DNA from: Podospora pseudocomata
Lineage: Eukaryota; Ascomycota; Sordariomycetes; Sordariales; Podosporaceae
Length of the DNA: 64,000 nucleotides
Reading direction: 5' to 3'
NCBI RefSeq assembly: GCF_035222375.1
Contig: NC_085890.1
Coordinates: 2,170,001-2,234,000, forward strand
Part shown: one piece after another, positions 42,494 to 52,754 of the stretch
How the letters are laid out: each line of letters opens with the position of its first letter
Position numbering within the stretch: position 1 is the stretch's first letter
Notes under the pieces: generated by a model
The model's input: the letters and a program-made list of their open reading frames with translations, nothing else
What the model was told of the DNA's origin: nothing
Database searches by the model: none
Program-made: the position numbers and the translations under genes

Positions 42494-43745
42494 GTTTGGT
42501 GTTGGGGACGTACCGCACCAATTTGGGGGTAGGAGATCCAGGTTGAGTTAGTGATGAAGGGTGGTAAAGGAGGGATGGTGGAATATGAGTGTCGGTAAGA
42601 ACTTTAGACTGAATGGTTTGGCTGATGGTGAGGCAAAATGGAAGATCCGATGATGGTATCCAGGAGCGGCTTTATAACAGAAACAGTTGGTCCCCAGCTT
42701 CACTGTCACAAGTTGATCAGGCGTAGCTAGCTGCATGCGCGTGAGCGGGGTGATCTATGAGAATTCCTGTGTAGGAGAGGGAGAAAACCCCATAAGTCTC
42801 AAGCCGCATGTTGAGCGAGACAGGGGTGTGTAACACAACCCCTGAATGTGTACTAGTGCGGTGCTTGACAGCAGCTGGAACAAGCAACAAAAGCCTATAG
42901 CAAACCCCAAAGAACGCCATACAGCTAATTATTGTCCAACACCTGTACGGTGGTGTAAAGTCTGCGCAGTTGTATCCTCTTTATTGACGCAGTCCTGAGG
43001 TACTAGAACATCTGCCATGAGAGAGATATACCGGACCACATACTCCGCTCAGCCAGTTGCAGCCCTACAAGGCGGTGATCTGACCAAATATGGACTCAAG
43101 CTCCAACAAATTAGGCTTAGCATAGATTTCTGGAAAAGTTGGGATGCACTCCGTGCTGCTCAGCAAGAGAGGGGTAGATGGGATCTGAGTTGCAATCCGA
43201 GCACTCAGATGGCCCCAGACAAACAGCCGCAACATGCTCAATCCAATAGTTGCCATGGGTAGGAAACAGAGGTGAAACTATCTTTGCAGCCACAAGATAC
43301 CTTAGTGAGCCCTGGTAGGTCGTGAGACTGTTTAGGTGTGCTGGTATATTGCATACACTTTACTCGGTGTCCAATATCCAGATCCAGCCAGGCCCAACAA
43401 GCTGTCGCTATTCCTGTTTAGATACCACATCGAGTGATGTGATAGCTATGTGATTGAACTCGGGTTCCATCACCATGCTTCAATCTTGTTGCTTGAAGAC
43501 GCCCAGTTTTGCATGGGGATGCACCATGCCTGAGAGCAATTGCGTGTGGACTTTGGACCTTGATACAAGCTCTTGGATTGATAGCTATCAGTCGGCTTTG
43601 CAAGAGATTCATGTGGATGTTTCCATGCTATCTCCCATGAAAAGGTTATAAAGAAGCAGTGTTCCCTTGGTTCTCTCGTCCAAGTAACCATAGCAGAACA
43701 CATTGCCAACAACACCTCTTTCACTCACAAGGAAAACACCCCATC
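42494..43745. other. Intergenic region, no gene seen
   Basis: A 1.25-kb region between divergent genes. A frame at 43017-43262 (81 codons) and its antisense partner are probably chance. No repeat or RNA gene recognised. Confidence 0.5.
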
Positions 43746-45187
43746 ATGACCACCGAATTTGAGGAACTGTGAGTTATCTCAGCCATCCAATCATTTGTTG
43801 CCGGTCACGGAGCTAACAGTGCAACCAGCACCGTGGAGACCCTCGGTCATGAGCCCATTGGATGGGACTACGACCACGAGAACGACCCCAATGCCCCACC
43901 CGACATCGAAGCAGCGCTGGAGAAACTTCAGCCAGACCATGGCCATAACGACTACTCCCAGCTGGTCGCCATTCCTGTCTCTGAGGAAGAGATTGAAGCC
44001 TCTTCCAAGATTGACTATGTTAAGTGGAAACAGGAGCGCGCAGCGAAACCACACAAGGGTGAGTGTTGTCATGATCGATAAACAGACCCACAAACCTTTG
44101 GCTGACTTTCTCTTCAGACGGCGGTTTCGAGTATGCCGAGCATAGCTACCTCGGTGATTCCCTAACCTTGGCTTGGAACGACGGGCAGTCCTACGTTGCC
44201 AAGAACAAGCCCTTCACCCTCCCGAACGGACTCGAGGTGACATATGGTCAGATCAACGGACTGGCTGGAGACTTCTACGGCACTGTCAACCCCATCAGCG
44301 ACGGCAGGGACTTGCAGGACCAGCGCCAGCGTTTCCTGCGAGCCTGGTACTGGCTTGCCGTGGACAGGACTCGCAACCCAGCCGAGGCGCAGAAGATTCT
44401 CACCACACTCTCGACTGAAGTCGACATGGTGCAGGCAGCACTCGACAAGGGCCAGGATCCGTCGACTGTCTACCCAAAGATTCCGGACGTCAACGTTCAG
44501 CTACAGCTCTACACCATCGCTCGTCCTGACGAATGCCCCAGCTATCTTGGCCTGGCCAAGATCAACTGGGACCACTTTGGCGCCGACGCCCGCACTGCTT
44601 ACAACGCCTGTCACTCCGTCGCCCTGCAAGTCGCCGCCAGTGGGAACCTCGAGCTGGCCTACGCCATGAACGCCTTCGGCGACCACTTCCTCCAGGACTC
44701 CTTCGCCGCCGGCCACATGCGCACCCCGAGACGCAAGCTCCACGACAGTGTTGGCGCTGCTGATCTATGCGCCAAGTACATGCACGATGAAGACAACGCG
44801 ATCGGTCTCTCTGTCAAGAGCCCCATTGGCAGGGCCTGGCACACCTTTGGTGACAAGAAGCTGCTTGACAAGGAAGATATTGCCAACAAAAACGAAGCTT
44901 GGAACGCGGTGCGCGCATCCGCTGATGAGATTTACACTGCTTGGAAGACAAAGACCGTGCCCGAATATCGGAAGTATGCTGCCTGGAACTATGCCCCGAT
45001 TCTGAGCGAGGTTTCCAGCATTGTTGCGCCTCTCTTCACGCCGGATGGTCAGCGGCGGGTTGATATAAGGAAGCGATGTCAGGCCAAGTATACCTACAAG
45101 TACTGGTATTGGTCGACTGCGGCTGATTGCGCGCTGAGTGGGCTGTGGAAGTATCCGATTAAGCCTACGGCGGATTGCAAGATCTGA
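43746..45187 (+). CDS. Fungal zinc-dependent phospholipase C / S1-P1-like protein
   Basis: Three exons, 43746-43768, 43829-44058 and 44118-45187, encode 440 residues; exon 1 is only 23 nt. The central motif GDHFLQDSFAAGHMRTPR has the Asp-His-x3-Asp-x5-His arrangement of the trinuclear-zinc fold shared by bacterial phospholipase C and S1/P1 nucleases; WDHFGADARTAYNACHSVAL upstream supplies another expected ligand. YGQINGLAGDFYG, containing Asp, is near the start of the fold. The first 100 residues are acidic and have no signal peptide. Family members of fungi and bacteria are mostly uncharacterised; hydrolysis of a phosphodiester is inferred from the fold. The C-terminus is Cys- and Trp-rich (KRCQAKYTYKYWYWS, AADCALSGLWKYP). 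Confidence 0.75.
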
Positions 45188-45625
45188 TCATTGTCACGTG
45201 CATGTGATGAGAGGCCTGTGGTAGGGTGAGACCACCAGGAAACCTCGTTGTTGAAACGGGTTCTTCCAAAGCAGTCAAGCCCCATTTCACCAATTGCACG
45301 TGTTGGATGGATCGGGCCACCATACGGTTCTCGCTTTGGTGCCTGGGTCTTGGGATTTGAGAGATGGAAGTATGTTCAGAATGCAATTATTTCATATTAC
45401 ATCTTCAACCCCCTTCTTCCCTTCATGTGCAACGAAGATGAGGCTTTTCTGGATGTGCTGCAATGAGGGCCAGGTGGGGGTCTTCTCATGTGTGATGCAG
45501 ATCCTAGCCAGGCTGTCATAACAAGCCAAACAGAGAAATACATGAAAGAGAGGCTGTCCGAATTCTAATGTGCTAGCTACCTAGGTAATTAATGTCCTCA
45601 TGTTGCGAAGGGTGGAGTCCCCCAG
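45188..45625. other. Convergent 3' flank, no gene seen
   Basis: Lies between the 3' ends of the phospholipase-like and subtilisin-like genes. A CTAGCTACCTAGGTAATTAA palindrome-rich word lies at about 45571-45590. Otherwise nothing. Confidence 0.5.
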
Positions 45626-47112
45626 CTATAGTCTTGCTAAATTCGGTTTCGAAAGTCTTGAGTTGCCTCCTAATGAGTTTGATCTTGGCCCAGTATCTCC
45701 CTTGGCTCTCCTGGCGTTTCTGACCTGTTCCCGTCGTTCAAGCTCCTCTGTTTCTTTCTGCTCCTCCGTCCTTTCTGGGACATGTTGCGTGCCCTTCTCA
45801 TAATCAATCTTGTGTAGTTGGATCCTGAACGCGCGGTACCCAGTGGAAGGGTAAAGACCTTCTTTGTTCACCGTTGGCTCTACAATTGGCACAGCCATGT
45901 CGAGAACCTTTTGTTTGAGGGCAGCCGAGTTGAATGGTATGGGCAACTTCCTGCCGCCTTCATTCGACCGGGTCATGAGAAATGAAGCAATGGATCCGGT
46001 AACCAGCGGAGCAGCTGATATCGATGTTAGCATTCTTCGCTGGACGGGCATATCATGATTGCAGCACCTACCAAATGAAGTCCCCTGGTCGAATTCCTTT
46101 CCTCCCCCTTGTACGTCTTTGAGCCTCGGAACCGGGACATCACATCCAGGAGCATAAACATCGATGCCTAGAAAAACAAGACCTGTTAGACCTTGCCCGT
46201 TTAATATGAATCTGGAACAGCTTACCTGCGCCGTAATAGAAGTGGCGGCAGTTGAACCCCTTATCGTAACCTCCAACCATAAGACCACCTGGATGCATGG
46301 CAGGCAATCCAAGGCCGTCGATCTTCCTCAGGCTCTCATTCAGAGCATCTCCTGCCTTATTATTAGTCGCTTTCTTTATATTCTCATTCCACTTGCTCTC
46401 CTCGTTGGCCTCCTTCATCTGGGCAACCTGCAAACTCAGCGACTCCACATGTCCCAAATATCTGCTTCGCATTTCTGGTGTTATCTCAATCCCCTTTTCA
46501 TTTCCCGCGGCGGCTACAATCAGAATCCCAGCCTCGAGCACCTTGTCGATCGTTTTGTAACAAGAAAAAAGAGCATTCACTTGCGACGAGGCAACAGCCC
46601 GAACTCCCACGCCGAAGGAACAATTGATGAGTGCAGGCTGTCCCTGGTGGTGCCTTTGGCGATGCTTCATGATGACCTGTAGCGTCCAGTCTAATTCTTC
46701 CGCAGTGGTTCCCCGCCTCAATACGTAGATCTTTGCCTTGGGTGCTGTATTCTTGATGATACTCAGCACGATATTGCCGTGGAAATCGCTTGACGGCCTG
46801 TCGAGCCGAGATTCAGGCCCATGTAGCAATTCGATCCCATCAAAACCGGGCTGACAGTCGGACTACATCGCATGTTAGCCAGTCTCTACCTAAGCAGTGC
46901 CAGTTTCAATCGAATGTGTGTATTTGAGTATTTACCTGTTGCTTGAGCAAGAATTCGTTCTCGAGGACATATATGACAACACCCTCACCATCGGCATTGT
47001 CGACTTTTTGACCTGCCGTGGTCTTGAGGGAAATCGATTGGTAGCCCCACCAATCTTGAAAGGGTTTGGCAGTCGGTTTGACGGCCAAGATGGTTGTCAT
47101 CTTGCGATCCAT
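45626..47112 (-). CDS. Subtilisin-like (S8) serine peptidase homologue with altered Asp motif
   Basis: Four exons, 47112-46936, 46862-46226, 46167-46072 and 46014-45626, encode 432 residues. Of the S8 triad the His block SDFHGNIVLSIIKNTAPKAKIYVLR (His near 87) and the Ser block DQGTSFAAPLVTGSIASFL are present, and the oxyanion Asn lies in VAAAGNEKG. The Asp block, normally YV(I/L)D(S/T)G, reads GVVIYVLENEF, so Asp is replaced by Glu or Asn and the following Gly is gone. The His motif also lacks the usual HGTH. This argues for a pseudo-enzyme or strongly altered activity. No signal peptide, and only a short N-terminal part before the domain. The C-terminus is a charged helix (EEQKETEELERREQVRNARR). 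Fungal S8 proteins without secretion signals occur near NLR and HET genes; no such link is proven here. Confidence 0.78.
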
Positions 47113-49797
47113 TGTGCGATGAATAGATAATGACCGTGCAAATGATGGTTGATGGAAACTGCAAGAGAACTGTCGTGCACACAAGGCATTGAACGAAAGA
47201 GAGTCGAATAATCCTTATAGGCATCAAAGCATCGAGATGAGATAACTCATGCTCAAAAGGCTAGAACCAGAGAGTCCCTGATCAATGAACCCCTCGTCAC
47301 ATACCGGTGTCTTCCAGCACAGCTGAAGTTGCAAAAGCGGGCATTCAGCTGACCACTAGCAATCTGCAGCACGGAGAAACACCCAAAACAGAGGGCACAA
47401 CAAATGTTTGCTTAACCATACCGGGAGTATTTTGTGTGATTGAGGAAAATCGATCACTAGCGCCAGCGCGTAGAGGAAAATATTGGCCGATTGACCAAAA
47501 ATGGTACATTACACAAAAAACATCAAAAGATAGTTTGCTTGCGTTCAGGGGTTCGAATTCTCAATTGGGAACGGCATTGAAATGTTCCAGATAATCCAAC
47601 GAGTACATTGAACCTCCTTGGTGCCGCCTCTTGCTTAGGTAGTGTAGACTGAAAGGCTCCAATGAGCCACACCTTTGAACCCTGCCCACTCCCATGAAGA
47701 CTCATTCTTCATCAGCTGGCACCATTACCAAAATATCAACAGCGAAGTCATATTCGATGAGCTCGGTGGTATGAACCGGCTCGACGCTATCTTCTCGGAG
47801 TAGCGCAATGCCACCGCAGAGCGCATGATCGAGGTGGCTGGACACCAGCAGTCGACCCTCGACAAGGATGGCAACTCGTCTGAAGCCCCCTCTCGACTCC
47901 CCAAGGCACGTGCCACGATGGTGTGGCTACCTCGGAACAGTTTATCCAATGTCGGTCGGTTGCCGGACCCACATTCCGGGGTTGTGGGGCCGGGATTGGA
48001 CGACATCCGGAAATAGGGGGCGGCAGGAATAAAATCGATGGATCAAGTCAAATCAAGTGAAGTGTCACGACGCGTGCCATGGCCTGAAGATCAAATGTTA
48101 CGAATCAGCATCACTTCCATGCTTAGGCCTTTGCTTTGCGTGCCTCGCTGCCCTCGCATGAAGTAAGCCTTCCAAAAGCCGATATGAACACCTTTGAAGC
48201 TAATTTGCCCTGCCGTGGCCTTTTCTTTGACTTTGGTTGTGTTTGAGCATGGCGGAAACGCTGTAGGTTGTTTGATGACTGAACCAGGCCGTATGCCAGG
48301 TATCAAATGACCCAGTTCCGTGTGGGCGCCACCTGGCAATTTCTGCCCGTGGGCTGAAAACCGTCCAATATTTCGGTATCCAACCTTTTACTGTTTACCA
48401 GGTAATCACAACTCTATCCAGTTATAAACCGACCTGGATATCCCCCCACCAACTTCAGCCGCAGCGGTTTTTACCCTATTGGCAGATGCTACCTGCTAAT
48501 TTTCTTGCGGCAGGCCAGATCAAGTGCTTAAATTCCAAGGTGATGCATCATGGAAACACTGTACTATATAATCTCAAATAACAACAACACCCCTCACTAG
48601 CCTTGGTGTCTAAAACAACTGACCCCCAACTCCAATCAACAAAACCCTTGAACAAAACACAAACCACTTCGAGATAAGGCAACAACCCTCCAATTCAATA
48701 ACACCCAACCCAACGCCTCCCACGACCAAAAAGCAAATAGCACAAATCCAATTCCAATGCCGCAAAGTTCCCGCCAATTGGTAAGCAGGGCAAACTTATG
48801 ATCACCTGTTAACTTGCCTCTCCTGTGTCTGGCTCTTGTGCAAGCTAGAAATGCAGTCATGTTAGGCATCTTCCCCGTTATTGTAGGTAGAATGAACGTA
48901 CAAACCATCCTCTCTGTCTAACAGACGCTCCCAAACAGTAGAAGCAGACTCGGACCCAGCTGCAAGAAACCGGTTCACGACTAGCGGAGCAGTGAACGCT
49001 TTGTGTCTCTCCTGTGTCTCAAACTTGTGGTTCTGTGATGGGAAGGCATGTTAGCTTGCTGATAATGTTGGGCCGGGTGTATTGGTTCAGTGTCGAATAC
49101 TGCTCGGGAAGCGACACAAGACGCAGTATGTGTAGTGGGAGCGTTATGTGTCCTCTCGCCAAGTATTGAAGAAAATCATAGCTTCCGAGGAACGATCCAG
49201 GCTGGGAGAAATTGGGCGAAAAGGATGGGAAGAAAGAAAAAGGGTTAGGAGGGGGGGCAGTTCTGGGGAGGGTGGAAGGAGGATTTGGAAGGTAGGACAC
49301 TAGCGTAACAAAGGACGTCCTTAAAAGCTAGAACTTACAATATTGAGGTGAAGGTGCCAGTGCTCTGAGATATCTGTTGACCGAGACGAGGTCAGACGTT
49401 GAGATGTGGGGCCGGTTGTTCCAACAGCCATGATAGGAAGACCAATCGGGAATATGGCAGCTGAGGGTGGCGCAAACTTTTGTGTCTGGGGAAGTTCCCG
49501 GGGAAATGCTTGTCAAGACTTCAAGGATGTCGACATTTGGAATTACAGTGGCGACAACCATCGTATATATAGACGTCTTTCATTGCCCTGCCTGCCCTGC
49601 CGTCAATGACTCCTACCTGCCCTCTGTTCTCCATAGCAACAGATGCCCATGGAGCCTCATATTTCTTCACTTTTGATATCTTCAAAACCTATCATTGCCT
49701 TTGCTCTGACTCTTGAAAAGATATCAGAAACTTGGTTGCCGGTATGTTTGGTTTGGGGTGACACACGAGAGTTTCTGGAGCAGAGGTCGTTGAGTAA
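47113..49797. other. Long gene-poor region, no gene supported
   Basis: About 2.7 kb. A frame at 47707-48010 has some protein-like text (HYQNINSEVIFDELGG, then a stop, then RMIEVAGHQQSTLDKDG) that may be a remnant of a lost gene, but I cannot assign it. A TATATAA-like box near 48562 is followed by CAAC-rich DNA that resembles a leader, with no coding exon I can join to it. Confidence 0.4.
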
Positions 49798-49904
49798 GCC
49801 ACGCTGTTCACCGGTTGTGGCTGGGTGCTGAGGAAAGCGCCACGACTTTTGCCGGTTGTGGCGGGCCGTTGAAGAGAAAAGCCACAGTATTCGCCGGTCG
49901 TGGC
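49798..49904. repeat. Three tandem hairpin units, GCCAC-N14-GTGGC
   Basis: Units at 49798-49821, 49839-49862 and 49881-49904 are each 24 bases, begin GCCAC and end GTGGC, and share CCGGTTGTGGC (or CCGGTCGTGGC) on the right side. The start-to-start spacing is 41 and 42 bases. Each unit can form a 5-bp stem or bind a dimeric protein. It is 370 bases from the 3' end of the MFS transporter gene. Confidence 0.65.
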
Positions 49905-50271
49905 TCGTGTTGCATATCAACGCCGCGTCGGGAGTAGGCGTCCTCTGATGGCAGGTTTGACCAACGGTACTTCCTGCCAGCGAGGGAGAAGAATACTCAA
50001 TCTATATTAGGCAGTCGTTCATACGCCTGGTTTCTGGGCTCGTAAATGGCAAGTAACGTCTTTGATGCTGCATATTGGAAAGCATGCGTCAGAAACATCG
50101 AAGCAGGCCTTCACAGTAGATCGATTTCGTGATAAAATCTGCACTTTCTGCCCCTCCTGTCTTCCCTTCTTTCTTCACGCTTCAAACCTCTGCCCCCGGC
50201 CACAGTTCCATCCTAACGTACTCATACCGTCCTAGATAAGAGTGTTCAATGAAGGGACTGGTGGTGGTTAG
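49905..50271. other. 3' flank of the transporter gene, nothing further seen
   Basis: About 370 bases between the hairpin array and the last exon of the MFS gene. No supported feature. Confidence 0.5.
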
Positions 50272-52262
50272 TCAGTGAGTATGAATCATGCCCAACCCTT
50301 TGCTTCTGGATCGCCTTACCTTTGCAAACTTGCTCCTCGCTCGAATCTCTGGACCTAGAACAACCAGAACCAGCGGTACCACGCTTTCCAAGCGGCATGT
50401 GTCAGTCATTGCGACCCCCATCTTTGGTCATGGGCTCACCTCATCAACAGTCCAAATCCACCCAAGAGGAGGGAAGCTTCCATAAAACCAAGGTTCGTGA
50501 ACACTTCATCATCCTGTTAGTCTCACACACAAAGAATCGCGGCAAGAACTGGCTTACTGGGAGTCACGCCCAATGGTAGAGCCCCTGCCACAGCATTTCT
50601 GCAGAAGCTCTGGGCCGCCATGGCCGAACTGGCATATGTGGTATAGCTTGATGGTTTTTTTTTAGTGTTAGCATGCGGTCTGGCAAAGCCGATTGCGGCA
50701 CGACTTACACATCAGCGAAATAGGTAAAGACGGCGAGGTAAATCGAATAAGACCCGAACGTGACGACAGTGACGGAAAGAACTGCAAATATCCAGTGAAT
50801 ATCTGGCATCATGAGTGACCCGTACCTAGCGAGGAGGTCAGCGGGCATTGCGAGAGGCTGAAAGTTCAGCAGTTCTGCGTACATGAACATTCCGATGGAC
50901 ATTGCAATACTCAGAAGGCACGCTGTATACAATCTAGCTTCTGGGTTCCAGTCGCTGCACAAGCCAGAAGAATCTGGCCTTTTTCTGAACTGACGGAGAA
51001 GACTGAACCTGGGTTGTTCAGTGACATATTTGCGGTAGAGCCGTTCTTGCAAAGGGTAACAAAGATTTCCGAGACCCGCACCGACGACGGTTGCCAGCAT
51101 TACAAGGCCAGCCTGTCGCGGTGTGAACGAATATGTCGTTTCAAATGTGAGAGGCACTGACACATAGAACCTATAATCCAGTCGTCAGCAGTGTCAGCCA
51201 GCTGCCTGGTATCATTATTGGCTTCTTACATGAAAAGCAGCGCCCAGCTGAAAGAGATCCACATGCTGAACCAGAATACGACTGGCTCAGTAAAGAGTAG
51301 GTCTGTCAAGTCTCCAATTAGGTTCCGAGATACTATTCCGGACAGAGCCAACTTACAAAACGGTCTGGTTAGACTGATTCGAATTATTTGCTTCAGGGTG
51401 GCACGGTCTTCTTCCTCTTTCACCTTCCAAGTGATGCGAGGTGTCGACAGCTTTTCATTGCACGGGGCCAAGTCGGCCGAATTGAGGATCTTTGCCCTTC
51501 TACTCAAGAGCAGTGGTCCGCGGCATTCCTGAAAGAAAAAGAAAATCAGGGCTATGAGAAGGGCGTTGGCAATCAGCTGGTGCCAGTAGATCCAGCGCCA
51601 ACCCAAGGGTTCAACTACGAAGTTTGACGCCAGCTGACCTATTCCGCCTGAGAAGGATGCTGTTGCGAACAACGACATTGGCATACCACGCTCGTGGGGC
51701 TGGTAAATGTCTGCGATAATGCCTCCAACCATGGTGCTGAATGTGCTGGCACCAACACCTTGAAAGAACCTGGTAATCAGGAGTCCCGCAAGGTTGTTGA
51801 CAACAGGAATAAGCAGGGTACAAACTGACATCCGATCGACGTGCATTAGCGTCACAACCGTCACTCGGGGGATGGGTCCGCTAGGTACCTACGGATGTAG
51901 AGTCCATATGTACTCAAGAAGACAGGTTTCCGGCCAACAAATTCGCTGAAAGGAGCCAGAACCATTGGCGCTGCAGCAAAGGCTGTTTGAAACGTAGGCA
52001 TGCCGACAAGGACTACAGTGCGAGATGTCCCATATTCGGCGGCGATGGAGCTAACCCCAGAAACATATGCGGAGATGGAATATGCAGCCATGAATGTTGT
52101 GAGAATACTGAGGCCAGCTACAAAATGCTTTTCTTGGGCTGGCCATTTGGTGGGGTCTCTGATATTCTGAACGGCTTTTTCATGCTGATCTGAGAGAGGT
52201 GTGTCCCAAGTCAAGTACCTCAATGTGGTTTCCCGACTTGAGGTTTGGTTTGGCTGATACAT
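50272..52262 (-). CDS. MFS transporter, DHA1 multidrug/polyamine type
   Basis: Seven exons: 52262-51893, 51824-51357, 51302-51230, 51170-50709, 50628-50568, 50513-50440, 50383-50272; all phases agree and the product is 539 residues. The cytoplasmic start is LRYLTWDTPLSDQHEKAVQNI then KWPAQEKHFVAG, typical of fungal DHA1 proteins. Motif A of the first half is SEFVGRKPVFL; RFFQGVGASTFSTMVGGIIADIY is the helix 4-5 region; LGWRWIYWHQLI ends helix 6; RPFYLLFTEPVVFW opens the second half. Twelve helices are visible. The last three exons (61, 74 and 112 nt) are short and use one weaker donor (GTGACT), so the C-terminus is the least sure part. It would export a small molecule by proton antiport at the plasma membrane. 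Divergent from the regulator gene at 52755. Confidence 0.85.
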
Positions 52263-52754
52263 CTTATACTTTGGCGGGGTTGAACATGCTGCAGCAACAC
52301 TGTTGGCTTGGAGTAGGGCAGGATGGATGCCACCTCTGCATTTTTGAGGTAGCGGGGCCTTGTTCTTCTTGCCTTTAATCTTTGCATTCCACACACACTG
52401 AGCTCATCAAACACAGGCATGCTGGCAAGGCTCTGGAGCACGTGCCACACCGGTCAAAAGCAGTCGGAGGGCAACATCCCGCGATTGCTTATCTCGTGGT
52501 TGCACTGCGGTTGCCCGCTTCTAACTTGTGGCACCCAAACCATCGCTGGAAAGGCTTTCTTCATCGCGCAAAATGAAGAGTGTCTGTCCGATTGGAATTA
52601 ACAGGCCAAGGTTGCCGAAATAAAAGACTGTCGACCACTTCTCGATGACAGACTTAGGGTATGCAATCCAAATATTTCTCTTCTCCGGACAACCCCACCC
52701 CACGCGGGCTGTGACGAATCTCCAGACACGGAATAAGACAATCCCGTTCCACCG
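52263..52754. promoter_or_regulatory. Divergent promoter of transporter and transcription factor
   Basis: About 490 bases separate the transporter start (minus) from the regulator start (plus). An alternative in-frame start for the transporter lies at 52394. The pair suggests that the regulator controls the transporter and itself; no single site is convincing by eye. Confidence 0.4.

Noticed and set aside
43017-43262. 81-codon plus-strand frame (MREIYRTTYSAQPV)
   Set aside because: No splice sites, domain or codon bias, and an equally long antisense frame overlaps it.
47707-48016. Possible gene remnant (HYQNINSEVIFDELGG; RMIEVAGHQQ)
   Set aside because: One in-frame stop, no recognisable family, and no exon to join on either side; too weak to list as a gene.
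49798-49904. CRISPR array
   Set aside because: Three regularly spaced repeats look superficially similar, but this is a eukaryotic nuclear sequence, the spacers resemble each other in part, and there are no cas genes.
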